Assembly: GCA_015061525.1 (NCBI GenBank)
Contig: SUWK01000022.1
Span: 1-35,349 of the forward strand
Reading direction: 5' to 3'
DNA length: 35,349 bases
Source: Lentisphaerota bacterium
GTDB taxonomy: Bacteria; Verrucomicrobiota; Lentisphaeria; Victivallales; Victivallaceae
Below the pieces are notes generated by a model, which worked only from the letters and a program-made list of their open reading frames with translations, was not told the origin of the DNA and did no database searches. Of the stretch, positions 23,409 to 31,057 are shown in pieces. Both the position numbers and the translations under genes were made by a program. The stretch's first letter is position 1. The number at the start of each line of letters is the position of its first letter.

Positions 23409-25713
23409 TTTTATCACCTTGATAAATGATTGTTGTAAGACCGTTCTGCCAGATCAAACGTAGAGAAGCATCGTTCAATTTTCCGGGAAGCATCTTCAGA
23501 TCGTCAAGAGTGTAATCAGCGTTTCTCAAAAATTTGATATTCCTGAAAAGCCGGCTGTATTGATCCGGAGTAAGGAGGTTTTTCCACTCCTTCATCTTCT
23601 GAACCGGCAGACCGGAAACAAGTTTCTTCCGGAGTTTACCCCACTCTTCTTTATTAAGTTTCCCGGATTTTTTATTAGCCTCATCAACTGCCGTTTTGTA
23701 ATTTTTCCACGACAGTTCCTTTAACTCTGCCAACGAATTTTTTCCGGCGTGATCTCCCGGCATAAGCAATGAGCAGGCATTGCTGTACAGTTTCTCTTTA
23801 TAGTCCCGGTGCTTGAGCAATCTTTCAAAAAATTTGACAGAAATATCTCCGGCAAATGATAATCTGCTGTTGATGCAGTGATCAATGGAAGTGCGCACAC
23901 CGGAATCTGAAACGGTCACTTTGACTTCCAGAACGGATATCAGACGTTTTTTGGTGGTGACAAACGCGTTGATGTACCCGGATTCACCGTCGAGCCACTC
24001 CAACTCGATTTTATTGCCCCGCTGATCAAGTTTCAGAAATCTGGCATAGATGTCTGCCGAACCGTCAGCCAATTTCTGACCTTTAAACATATCGGTTCTA
24101 TCCTGCAGAAAAACGCCGCAGATCTTTTCATCCGGCTCCAAATCTGTGATAGTAAATGAGATTTTACCGGAGCTGAAATTTTTCAATTTTTCAAACTTAT
24201 ACAAATCTGCCGCACGATAAGCCGTCGGATCCGGAGCAGGAGCCGGTTTGATATTTTTCTGCGGTTTATTTTCCGCAGGAGCCGGTTTGATATTTTTCTG
24301 CGGTTTATTTTCCGCAGGAGCCGGTTCGACAATTTTTTTCTCCTTAACCTCCGGCAAAGTTACTGCTGCCGGTTCTTTTACCGGCTTTTTTTCCGGGATC
24401 AACGGAGCGACTTCCACGACCGGCCTTTTTTCCGGGATCAACGGAGCAACTTCCACGACTGTTTTTACCGGAGTCTGCGGAGAAACTGTTTTTTTCATCG
24501 CCTTTCCAGATTCTTTTTCCATCGGCGGAACTGCCGTTTTCACCTGTTTTTCCGGCTCTTTCTCCAATGGAACTGCCGCTTTCTCCGGTTCTTTTTTTAC
24601 CGGCGGCACAACTGTTTTCTCCGGTTCTTCCACCGCCGCCGGGACTTTGATCTCCTCTTCGGCAGTTTCCATTTCCTCTTCGGCAGTTTCCCCGTAACTG
24701 CTGCCGGATGAGCGTTTTTTATCTTTGTCCGGCACAAAGAGCCACAGTGCCAACGCAGTCAACAACAGTATTATCAATATGGCAGTGTAGATGATCAATT
24801 CTCTGGTGTTGTTTTCCAATATCCTGATTGGCGAAAAATCTTTTTCCTGCTTTCTGCCGCAATCGTTCCGCACCGGCTTGACCACCGGCACCAACGGGAT
24901 CACCGGAGTACCGTTGCGAGCCTTGTCGATCAAACCGCCGCTTCCGGCATTGGGAAGCTGCTGCGACAAATCAATGACTCTGGTACCGGGATTTCTGATT
25001 GCTGCCTGCATGATCTCGTTATCTGCAGTACAAAATCTCCAGAGACAATTCATCCCCGGCGGCGAAGTGATAAAATAGGTATTGAAAGTCACCTCCCAGC
25101 GCAAAGGCGGTTCCAGCAGCAGCAGTGCTTCATTTACCAGAGCCAATATGTTCCGGTGCTTTGCCGGATCAAAGATGATGTAAAACGGTTTGGTGCGATC
25201 CTGTAAAAAAGAGTGGGCAAGCACTCCTGCCCATCCGGCATCCCCGGTGTAAGCTGCCCAGGTTTCCGCAACTTTATTTTCGGCATGAACTGCCGGTATA
25301 TGCGGAGGAGCGGCAAAAAATCCCGCCTCCTGCCCCCAGCTTTCCCGGAAAAATCCGGGAACTTGAAAGAGTGCCGACGGCCCGCCGGAAACCGGATGCG
25401 TTTCGTGATCGTTCAAAACGATATGGTGCGCCAATTTGTTGGAGCGTCCGGTATAATCCACACCGTAAAAAGCAATGCGGCTCAAAATATGGGTATGCTG
25501 ATTTGCCGTATTACAAGTCAAATGAACAAATGAGACCGGATTCAAAACCGCTTCAGCGGAGTAATGCGGATAACAGTTTTTATAATAACTCAAACTCTCC
25601 AGCAATACTTTCAGACGGCTGTCGATATTCCGGGTACATCCGGCAGTGCAAAAGCCGCTGCTGCCCGGAGTTATCCCCCGGGGAACGGAGGTATACAGCA
25701 GTTCCTGCGCCAC
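23401..25713 (-). CDS. GAP1-like GTPase-associated protein (GAP1-N2 domain) with membrane anchor and repeat linker
   Basis: A 770-residue protein. The first ~150 residues match the GAP1-N2 pattern: LLYTSVPRGITPGSSGFC, ALSRI-type LSRIAFYGVDYTGRSNKLAHH. A middle part (~150-250) includes LRWEVTFNTYFITSPPG. A single transmembrane helix lies at about 305-326 (IIYTAILIILLLTALALWLF). It is followed by ~195 residues rich in Pro, Glu, Lys and Val with tandem 13-residue repeats, and a globular C-terminal domain (~525-770). GAP1 proteins are known only as partners of paralogous GTPases in bacterial ternary systems predicted to act in biological conflict. The start is GTG 25713 behind GGAGG, two bases after the GTPase stop, so coupling is near certain. 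The membrane anchor and linker in place of the usual C-terminal modules look unusual. Confidence 0.72.
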   Translation of the reverse strand: MAQELLYTSVPRGITPGSSGFCTAGCTRNIDSRLKVLLESLSYYKNCYPHYSAEAVLNPVSFVHLTCNTANQHTHILSRIAFYGVDYTGRSNKLAHHIVLNDHETHPVSGGPSALFQVPGFFRESWGQEAGFFAAPPHIPAVHAENKVAETWAAYTGDAGWAGVLAHSFLQDRTKPFYIIFDPAKHRNILALVNEALLLLEPPLRWEVTFNTYFITSPPGMNCLWRFCTADNEIMQAAIRNPGTRVIDLSQQLPNAGSGGLIDKARNGTPVIPLVPVVKPVRNDCGRKQEKDFSPIRILENNTRELIIYTAILIILLLTALALWLFVPDKDKKRSSGSSYGETAEEEMETAEEEIKVPAAVEEPEKTVVPPVKKEPEKAAVPLEKEPEKQVKTAVPPMEKESGKAMKKTVSPQTPVKTVVEVAPLIPEKRPVVEVAPLIPEKKPVKEPAAVTLPEVKEKKIVEPAPAENKPQKNIKPAPAENKPQKNIKPAPAPDPTAYRAADLYKFEKLKNFSSGKISFTITDLEPDEKICGVFLQDRTDMFKGQKLADGSADIYARFLKLDQRGNKIELEWLDGESGYINAFVTTKKRLISVLEVKVTVSDSGVRTSIDHCINSRLSFAGDISVKFFERLLKHRDYKEKLYSNACSLLMPGDHAGKNSLAELKELSWKNYKTAVDEANKKSGKLNKEEWGKLRKKLVSGLPVQKMKEWKNLLTPDQYSRLFRNIKFLRNADYTLDDLKMLPGKLNDASLRLIWQNGLTTIIYQGDKNE
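24237..24314 (-). repeat. In-frame 39-bp tandem repeat in the GAP1 linker
   Basis: Two exact 39-base units (start positions 24237 and 24276) plus a partial third. Each encodes 13 residues around PAENKPQKNIK. Their near-identity at DNA level indicates recent duplication and likely length variation among strains. Confidence 0.85.
24381..24458 (-). repeat. Second in-frame 39-bp tandem repeat in the GAP1 linker
   Basis: Two near-identical 39-base units (from 24381 and 24420), each encoding a VVEVAPLIPEK-type 13-residue block. The unit length equals that of the repeat at 24237, but the sequence is unrelated. Confidence 0.8.
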
Positions 25714-25715
25714 GG

Positions 25716-27590
25716 TTAAGCCTCCGGAGTGTTCCAGAAGTTATCATCAAATCCGCTGCCGCAGTCGTCATCTGCATTTTTTCTGACTGTAATTTCCGGG
25801 AAAGAGATGTATTTGCCGAGTCTGTCAGACCAAACCGTATATCCACAGTAATTTGCCGGTATTGAAAAGCGTTCACGGATCCCCGGCAGAGAGTAGAGCA
25901 GTGTATTGCCGTTACTGATTGTTCCCGTAATAACTTCGGAATCCGGATGAGTACTGCTGTAGGAATCCACTCCCGGGATCAAACCGCTGTTGTAAAACTG
26001 GATAAGCGCAGGCACTTCAGCCCAGACCGGCGCAATGTCACCGGGCTTGATGGCGATAGTTGAATCCTGCAGTTCCGGTGTATGACCAAGCGATGAAACC
26101 GGCACAAAGTACACCGATTCAAAACAGCTCTCGCACATGGATACCACATCAGGCAGCAGTTTCACAAGCATTTCACGCAGCTGGAATGACACCGCCGTGA
26201 TCACACCGATATCCAGAAAATTCTGCATACAGCTGCGACTGTAATAGACAAAAGGAGTCTCCCGCAAATCACAGGGAAACATCTTCTGCCACGCATCGTA
26301 CTTGGGAATGACCACGATCAGAGTTTTCGAACATTTTTCGCGGAGTCCGAGTCCGGTGTATTTGCGGATACGGGAAACCATCTCATTGAAAAGCACCAGC
26401 TGATTGGAGGAATAACCTTTGCTCAACTGCGGATCTTCAGAACTGCACATTTCCACCATCCGTGCATCCTGCAATGGATCAAAGAGGAAAGTGACGCTCT
26501 GCGAATGCACGAGATGCTGGGTTGCAAGATTGCTGATGGTATCTTTTCCCGGGGCGAAGTGTTCACCGGCATTATCGTAGAAGATCACATTCGTCATATC
26601 ATCGTGCGACCACTGCAGATTGGAATCCTGCGGGATCAGGGTAAAGATGAACGGCCGGGGCAAATCCAGCTGCATATTGTTGACAAACACCGTATTGCTG
26701 TAATTGGCCCCGTACTCCTCGGTTTTGGGCAGAGATACCGGTTTTTGGCGGTCCCGGTTCAAAAAGAGGAGTTTTTCATATTCATTGAGGACACTGTTGA
26801 GCTGTTCATCAGTATCCTGCAAAGAGAAATCAAATTTCGATGCCAGTACATTGCGCAGCTGCCAAATCATAGCGGTCATGAAGTAAGATTTCCCACAGCT
26901 GGGCGCACCGACGATGGAAAAGGTACATCCCGGCAATTGGCAGCAGGCATCCGGAATGCGCTGATGACAGTGAGGACAGGCCATCTCTTTGCAGACCATT
27001 CCTCCGGCATCTATAGCGTACCCCTGAGCATTGAATTTTTCCGGCAGGAAACGTCTGGGAGCATCTGCGCCGAGCAGTGGATCACCGATCAAATCAGGGT
27101 GAACGGAAATATAGTTTATCTTACCGGTATCATAGGGTGTACCGCAATGGGGACAGATCCGCAAATTGTCAGAAATTCTGCCGCTGACGGCGTTTTCCAG
27201 CGGGACCGGATTGATAGAAGACTGGACAAATGTACCACCAACTGCAGATTGTATCACCGGCTGCACAACGGGAAGACCTGCCGGCTCTGCTGCCGGCTGC
27301 ACAACGGGAAGATCTGCAGGCTGTACGACGGCACCGGTTACCGGCTGCACAACAGGCAGTGCCTGCGCACCTGCCACCGGAGTAACGACCGGATATGATA
27401 CGGCAGCAAGAGTGTCCCGCCACTGCCCGATGCCGATCCAGCTGCAGCCGTCAGCACATACCAGTGTATCCGGAGCAAGCGGCATCTGCAGAACATCAGC
27501 CCGGCTGAACGGCCCGGAAACCTGCCCGTTGATCCCGAGAAAAATACTATCATCACCGACAGTATCTGAAAAGTCCGTCGGAGTATCCAT
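25716..27590 (-). CDS. GYF/zinc-ribbon P-loop GTPase (DO-GTPase2-like)
   Basis: A 624-residue protein heading the three-gene locus. Residues ~14-66 resemble a GYF_2 domain (INGQVSGPFSRADVLQ). A Pro/Val/Gln-rich linker with VVQP repeats spans ~67-125. CxxC pairs at Cys146/149 and Cys205/208, with further Cys at 200, 216, 217 and 222, suggest zinc ribbons. The GTPase core has Walker A GAPSCGKS (228-235), a G3-like YDNAGE (338-343) and a G4-like PKYD (429-432) after a buried strand (KTLIVVI). No membrane segment. This order matches the DO-GTPase2 type that accompanies GAP1 proteins. The ATG at 27590 follows AAAGGGA; a strong promoter lies just upstream. GTP binding is well supported. The cellular role is not known. 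Confidence 0.78.
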   Translation of the reverse strand: MDTPTDFSDTVGDDSIFLGINGQVSGPFSRADVLQMPLAPDTLVCADGCSWIGIGQWRDTLAAVSYPVVTPVAGAQALPVVQPVTGAVVQPADLPVVQPAAEPAGLPVVQPVIQSAVGGTFVQSSINPVPLENAVSGRISDNLRICPHCGTPYDTGKINYISVHPDLIGDPLLGADAPRRFLPEKFNAQGYAIDAGGMVCKEMACPHCHQRIPDACCQLPGCTFSIVGAPSCGKSYFMTAMIWQLRNVLASKFDFSLQDTDEQLNSVLNEYEKLLFLNRDRQKPVSLPKTEEYGANYSNTVFVNNMQLDLPRPFIFTLIPQDSNLQWSHDDMTNVIFYDNAGEHFAPGKDTISNLATQHLVHSQSVTFLFDPLQDARMVEMCSSEDPQLSKGYSSNQLVLFNEMVSRIRKYTGLGLREKCSKTLIVVIPKYDAWQKMFPCDLRETPFVYYSRSCMQNFLDIGVITAVSFQLREMLVKLLPDVVSMCESCFESVYFVPVSSLGHTPELQDSTIAIKPGDIAPVWAEVPALIQFYNSGLIPGVDSYSSTHPDSEVITGTISNGNTLLYSLPGIRERFSIPANYCGYTVWSDRLGKYISFPEITVRKNADDDCGSGFDDNFWNTPEA

Positions 27591-27640
27591 AAAAGTGTCC
27601 CTTTCAAGTATAAAAAAATCTTGATATTGTTATTACAACA

Positions 27641-27653
27641 GTTATAAAATAAC
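27641..27653. promoter_or_regulatory. Palindrome over the -10 of the GTPase operon
   Basis: GTTAT-AAA-ATAAC, a perfect inverted repeat covering the -10 hexamer. A wider arm pair TGTTATT/AATAACA flanks the same area on the minus strand. Placement suggests an operator for a repressor not encoded nearby. Confidence 0.4.
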
Positions 27654-27674
27654 ATTTGAATCTGAAATTGTCAA
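27646..27674 (-). promoter_or_regulatory. Promoter of the GTPase/GAP1 operon
   Basis: A consensus TTGACA (27669-27674), 17-base spacer and TATTTT (27646-27651) on the minus strand, about 55 bases before the GTPase start codon. It is the only TTGACA -35 I noted in the window. Confidence 0.65.
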
Positions 27675-27746
27675 GTTTGATATTTAAGGCAGATGAAAAA
27701 GTTACGAAAAAAATTATTTAAACTGTTCTGCTGCAAGCTCCGAATG

Positions 27747-27775
27747 TTGCATTTTCACTGCTGTGATGCTATTTT
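27747..27775 (+). promoter_or_regulatory. Promoter of the symporter gene
   Basis: TTGCAT (27747-27752), 17-base spacer, TATTTT (27770-27775) with TGC before it (extended -10). It lies about 45 bases before the start codon and runs away from the GTPase promoter. Confidence 0.45.
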
Positions 27776-27818
27776 ATATGACTGTTATTTCAACTTTAAC
27801 AAACAATGAGGGGAAGTT

Positions 27819-29063
27819 ATGGAAAAGAAAGAACAAAAACCCGGTTTCAACGGTAAACAAATGATGATCTGGCTGGCTGCACTGGCTGCAGGCGGCGTAC
27901 TTGGCAGCTGCAACTGGACAGCTCTTAACAATTTTTTTGATTTTATCGCCAAAGTTTATACCCGTCTGTTCCAGTTTGTCGCAGTACCGACCATCGCTCT
28001 GGCGATCATGACCACGCTGGCTATGCTTGGCGCGAAAAAAAGTACCGGAAAAATCTTTTTCAGAACTGTCATCTATACCATGCTCACCACTCTTGCCGCC
28101 GCACTTATCGGTGTCGCTCTTTACAAATTCATTGCTCCGGGCAATCTGCCCGGCGAACTTATCAGCGGCGGACAGAGTGCGGCAGCTGCCGGTTTGGACA
28201 AAACTACTTTCTACGATCATATTCTGTCGGTGATCCCCAACAACATCATCACCCCGTTTGCCAGCGGCAACGTCATGAGCATCCTGATCGTTGCCGCTGC
28301 CGTCGGACTGGCGATCGCAAGCATGAAACAATCCGAATATGTACAAACCCTGCTCAAAGGGATCCTCGGTCTGCAGGAAGTATTGTTCACCCTTATCAAA
28401 GCTCTCGTATGGGCACTGCCGCTGGGCATTGTCGCTTTTGCCGCCCAGCTGGCGCGGGATGTTTCCGCCGGAGTGGTGGTCGGTTCCCTTGCCAAATATG
28501 TGGCAGTGGTGCTCAGCGGCAACGTCATTCAGTTCTTCATCATATTGCCGCTTTTCCTGCTCATCAGCCGGGTCAATCCGCTCAAAGTTTTCCGGGGAAT
28601 GCTCCCGGCGGTGCTTATGGCGCTTTTCACCAAAAGTTCTGCTGCCACCCTGCCGGTAACGGTTGCTTCTGCGGAAAACAATCTCAATGCAAAACCGGCA
28701 GTCGCCCGTTTCATCCTGCCGATCTGCTGTACGATCAACATGAACGGCTGTGCCGCATTCATTCTGGTAACTTCCCTCTTCGTCCTGCAGAATGGCGGTG
28801 TGGCATTGACCCTGCCGGTCATCGCGGTTTGGGTACTGATATCGGTATTTTCCGCCATCGGCAACGCCGGAGTCCCCATGGGATGTTATTTTCTCACCTT
28901 GTCCCTGATGTCCGGAGCCGGTGCGCCGATCGGTATATTGGGGATCATTCTGCCGGTCTATGCGGTCATCGACATGATCGAAACTGCGGTCAATGTCTGG
29001 TCGGATTCCTGCATCTGTGCAATTGTGGATAAACAGCTTACCGAGGAAGACGTCGCTGCCTGA
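27819..29063 (+). CDS. SDF-family (dicarboxylate/amino acid:cation) symporter
   Basis: A 414-residue inner-membrane secondary transporter of the DAACS/GltPh family, with about eight spans plus two re-entrant loops. The first re-entrant loop carries SSAATLPVTV. TM7 has NMNGCA where glutamate/aspartate carriers have NMDGT. In TM8, aligned by DMxxTxVNVxxD, the Arg that binds the acidic side chain in GltPh (Arg397) is Glu (DMIETAVNVWSD). The transported compound is therefore probably not an acidic amino acid; a neutral or basic substrate is possible. The start ATG 27819 follows GAGGGG. The secreted phosphoesterase gene follows 17 bp later and is probably co-transcribed. Confidence 0.88.
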   Translation: MEKKEQKPGFNGKQMMIWLAALAAGGVLGSCNWTALNNFFDFIAKVYTRLFQFVAVPTIALAIMTTLAMLGAKKSTGKIFFRTVIYTMLTTLAAALIGVALYKFIAPGNLPGELISGGQSAAAAGLDKTTFYDHILSVIPNNIITPFASGNVMSILIVAAAVGLAIASMKQSEYVQTLLKGILGLQEVLFTLIKALVWALPLGIVAFAAQLARDVSAGVVVGSLAKYVAVVLSGNVIQFFIILPLFLLISRVNPLKVFRGMLPAVLMALFTKSSAATLPVTVASAENNLNAKPAVARFILPICCTINMNGCAAFILVTSLFVLQNGGVALTLPVIAVWVLISVFSAIGNAGVPMGCYFLTLSLMSGAGAPIGILGIILPVYAVIDMIETAVNVWSDSCICAIVDKQLTEEDVAA

Positions 29064-29080
29064 CGCACAAACCAGTTAAA

Positions 29081-30880
29081 ATGTTGTTTTTTACCGAAAA
29101 TCCAGTTGTCCGCGGCTTTTTTGCCGCACTGACCGCTGCAGTATTTCTTGCAGGAAACTATCAAACAGTATCAGCACAGGATAAGATCATGAGCGATAAA
29201 CATCCCCGGTGGCAGATAACATTTACCAAAGGACTCTCCTTTGAAGATGCCCGCAAACTCTCTTTACCGGATACCGACCTGCCCGGAGCAATACCTCTGG
29301 TACTGAAAGATGATTTTGCCGACATCGGCAAACTCGCTCCCGGATTCGTCCCGGCGGAAACCACCGCAGTTGCCAGATATGTATTCAATATGCCTGAAAG
29401 CGGCAAACTTATCATCTCTGCCGGAGCAGACTGGTGGTTTCACGGTTTCATCAACGGTACACCTTTCGGAGATACTGAGGCAAACGGCAACGCCGCCCAT
29501 CCCATCTCGGCGTTGGATCAACTCTACGTGGTCGATGTGGTCAAAGGAGAAAATATCATCACTTTTCATCTGCGCGCCGGAAACTCCTGGCACTTCGGGG
29601 TGAAGATCATGCCGCTCCCCGGGGCATGGCCGCAGGATTACCGGATCATGAAACGTTTGATCACCAAAGTTCTGGAAAGTTCCGTGCGCCCGGTTTATCC
29701 GCCGACAGTATTCAATATTTCCCGCGATTCTGCGGATGTGACGGTTGAATTTTCCATTCCTGTACTCTGCGGAATACGTTTTGCTCCGGCAAAAGGCGGC
29801 GAAAAGATCACGCAGTGGAACACTGTGTACGGTCAGCGCGACTATCAGCAGATAAATCACTTCTCTTTGAAAGGATTGCAGCCGGATACGGAATATGTCT
29901 GCGAAATACTCCGGCACGATGAAACAACTGCCAGAGAAACTGTAGAAGCATCTGTCAGATTCACCACCACACCGGGTTCCGGGCAGAAACATCGTCTGAC
30001 GGTGTTCAGCGATGTGCAGTTCCCGACTGCAAAAAAGCACCAGATCATCAAAGAGTTTATCTCCAATACTCCGCTTGCTCAGGCTGATGCCATTGTCGCA
30101 CTGGGAGATATGGCATCGGGTTTCGGTAACTTCACACAGGCGTATTTTACCGACTTCACGGAGATCCTGCGGGCAAAAAATGTTCTTAAACCATTGTATT
30201 TCGTCCGTGGAAATCATGAACTGTGGGGAGAAGAATCCGGATTGTACAGCAGATTTTTCGGTCGTCCGTATGGAGCATTCACCCACGGAGATATCCTTTA
30301 TATCATGCTGGATACCGGCGAAGATCAACCCCGGCAGATGCTGCCTTTGAACCGGACACAGAAAAGTGAGTTCAAAGAATATTATGCTGAACAATCAGCA
30401 TGGCTCCGGGAGCTGGTAAATTCTCCGGTCTGCCGCAATGCAAAAAAACGTATCGTGCTGGCACATACGACCCCATTTGAGTTCAATGACCGTTTCATGG
30501 CAAAAAATATCAGCAGCATGGTCAAAGAACTTTTTTACGGCAAAAATCCCCTCTGCCGGATAGATCTGTGGGTTGCCGGTCACATCCATTATCCGCTGCG
30601 TTACGATCCGACTGCCGGCAAACTTCACGGCGGAAAACTCAAACGTCCTGTCGCCCTGACGGGAAATGATATCAGAAACGTCCACTTCCCGGTGTACGTC
30701 AATGACGGCCCCGGCGGCAGCATCTCGTATGCCTCTGTGCTGGATATCGTCACCTGCGAAGAGAGCATCACCGTGCGCTGTTTCCTGCCCGACGGAACAT
30801 GTGCGGATGAATCCGTAATCCGTTCCGGGAAGCCCTTTGAGGTCAAATCGACAATGTTTGAAGAGCTGTGGAGCAGATGA
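29081..30880 (+). CDS. Secreted calcineurin-like metallophosphoesterase
   Basis: A 599-residue protein with an N-terminal signal peptide (FFAALTAAVFLAG, probable cleavage after VSA near residue 32), so it acts in the periplasm or outside. Residues ~40-300 form beta-rich modules, the latter resembling the fibronectin-like N-domain of purple acid phosphatases (LQPDTEYVCEI). The catalytic domain has FSDVQFPT, GDMASG, RGNHELWG, LAHTTP and GHIH. The first motif has Gln in place of the usual His (DxH), a variant known in several subfamilies. The start ATG 29081 has only a weak ribosome site, so translation may depend on the symporter gene 17 bp upstream. A terminator-like hairpin follows. Substrate unknown: phosphomonoester or nucleotide. 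Confidence 0.85.
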   Translation: MLFFTENPVVRGFFAALTAAVFLAGNYQTVSAQDKIMSDKHPRWQITFTKGLSFEDARKLSLPDTDLPGAIPLVLKDDFADIGKLAPGFVPAETTAVARYVFNMPESGKLIISAGADWWFHGFINGTPFGDTEANGNAAHPISALDQLYVVDVVKGENIITFHLRAGNSWHFGVKIMPLPGAWPQDYRIMKRLITKVLESSVRPVYPPTVFNISRDSADVTVEFSIPVLCGIRFAPAKGGEKITQWNTVYGQRDYQQINHFSLKGLQPDTEYVCEILRHDETTARETVEASVRFTTTPGSGQKHRLTVFSDVQFPTAKKHQIIKEFISNTPLAQADAIVALGDMASGFGNFTQAYFTDFTEILRAKNVLKPLYFVRGNHELWGEESGLYSRFFGRPYGAFTHGDILYIMLDTGEDQPRQMLPLNRTQKSEFKEYYAEQSAWLRELVNSPVCRNAKKRIVLAHTTPFEFNDRFMAKNISSMVKELFYGKNPLCRIDLWVAGHIHYPLRYDPTAGKLHGGKLKRPVALTGNDIRNVHFPVYVNDGPGGSISYASVLDIVTCEESITVRCFLPDGTCADESVIRSGKPFEVKSTMFEELWSR

Positions 30881-30903
30881 CAATTTGAGATCCCGTATTA
30901 CAC

Positions 30904-30943
30904 GCCGCAGCTGGATATGATTCCATCTGCGGCATGTTGTTTT
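30904..30943 (+). terminator. Intrinsic terminator after the phosphoesterase gene
   Basis: GCCGCAG (30904-30910) pairs with CTGCGGC (30927-30933). An inner TGGA/TCCA continues the stem, and TGTTGTTTT follows on the plus strand. It separates this transcript from thrC. Confidence 0.65.
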
Positions 30944-30982
30944 GATGGTGCAGCCCATATCCGGCAAAAGGCAGTTATGCAG

Positions 30983-31011
30983 TTGAAATTATCGGGGATG
31001 TGGTGTATTTT
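30983..31011 (+). promoter_or_regulatory. Promoter of thrC
   Basis: TTGAAA (30983-30988), 17-base spacer, TATTTT (31006-31011), about 45 bases before the thrC start. No leader peptide or attenuator is seen in the short leader. Confidence 0.55.
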
Positions 31012-31057
31012 ATGATGATGACAATATTACAGAAATTTTCATAAGGAGTTGTAAAAA

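Noticed and set aside
20262-25865. Plus-strand open frames opposite the GTPase/GAP1 locus (up to 307 codons)
   Set aside because: They are antisense shadows of well-supported genes, with no ribosome sites or recognisable domains.
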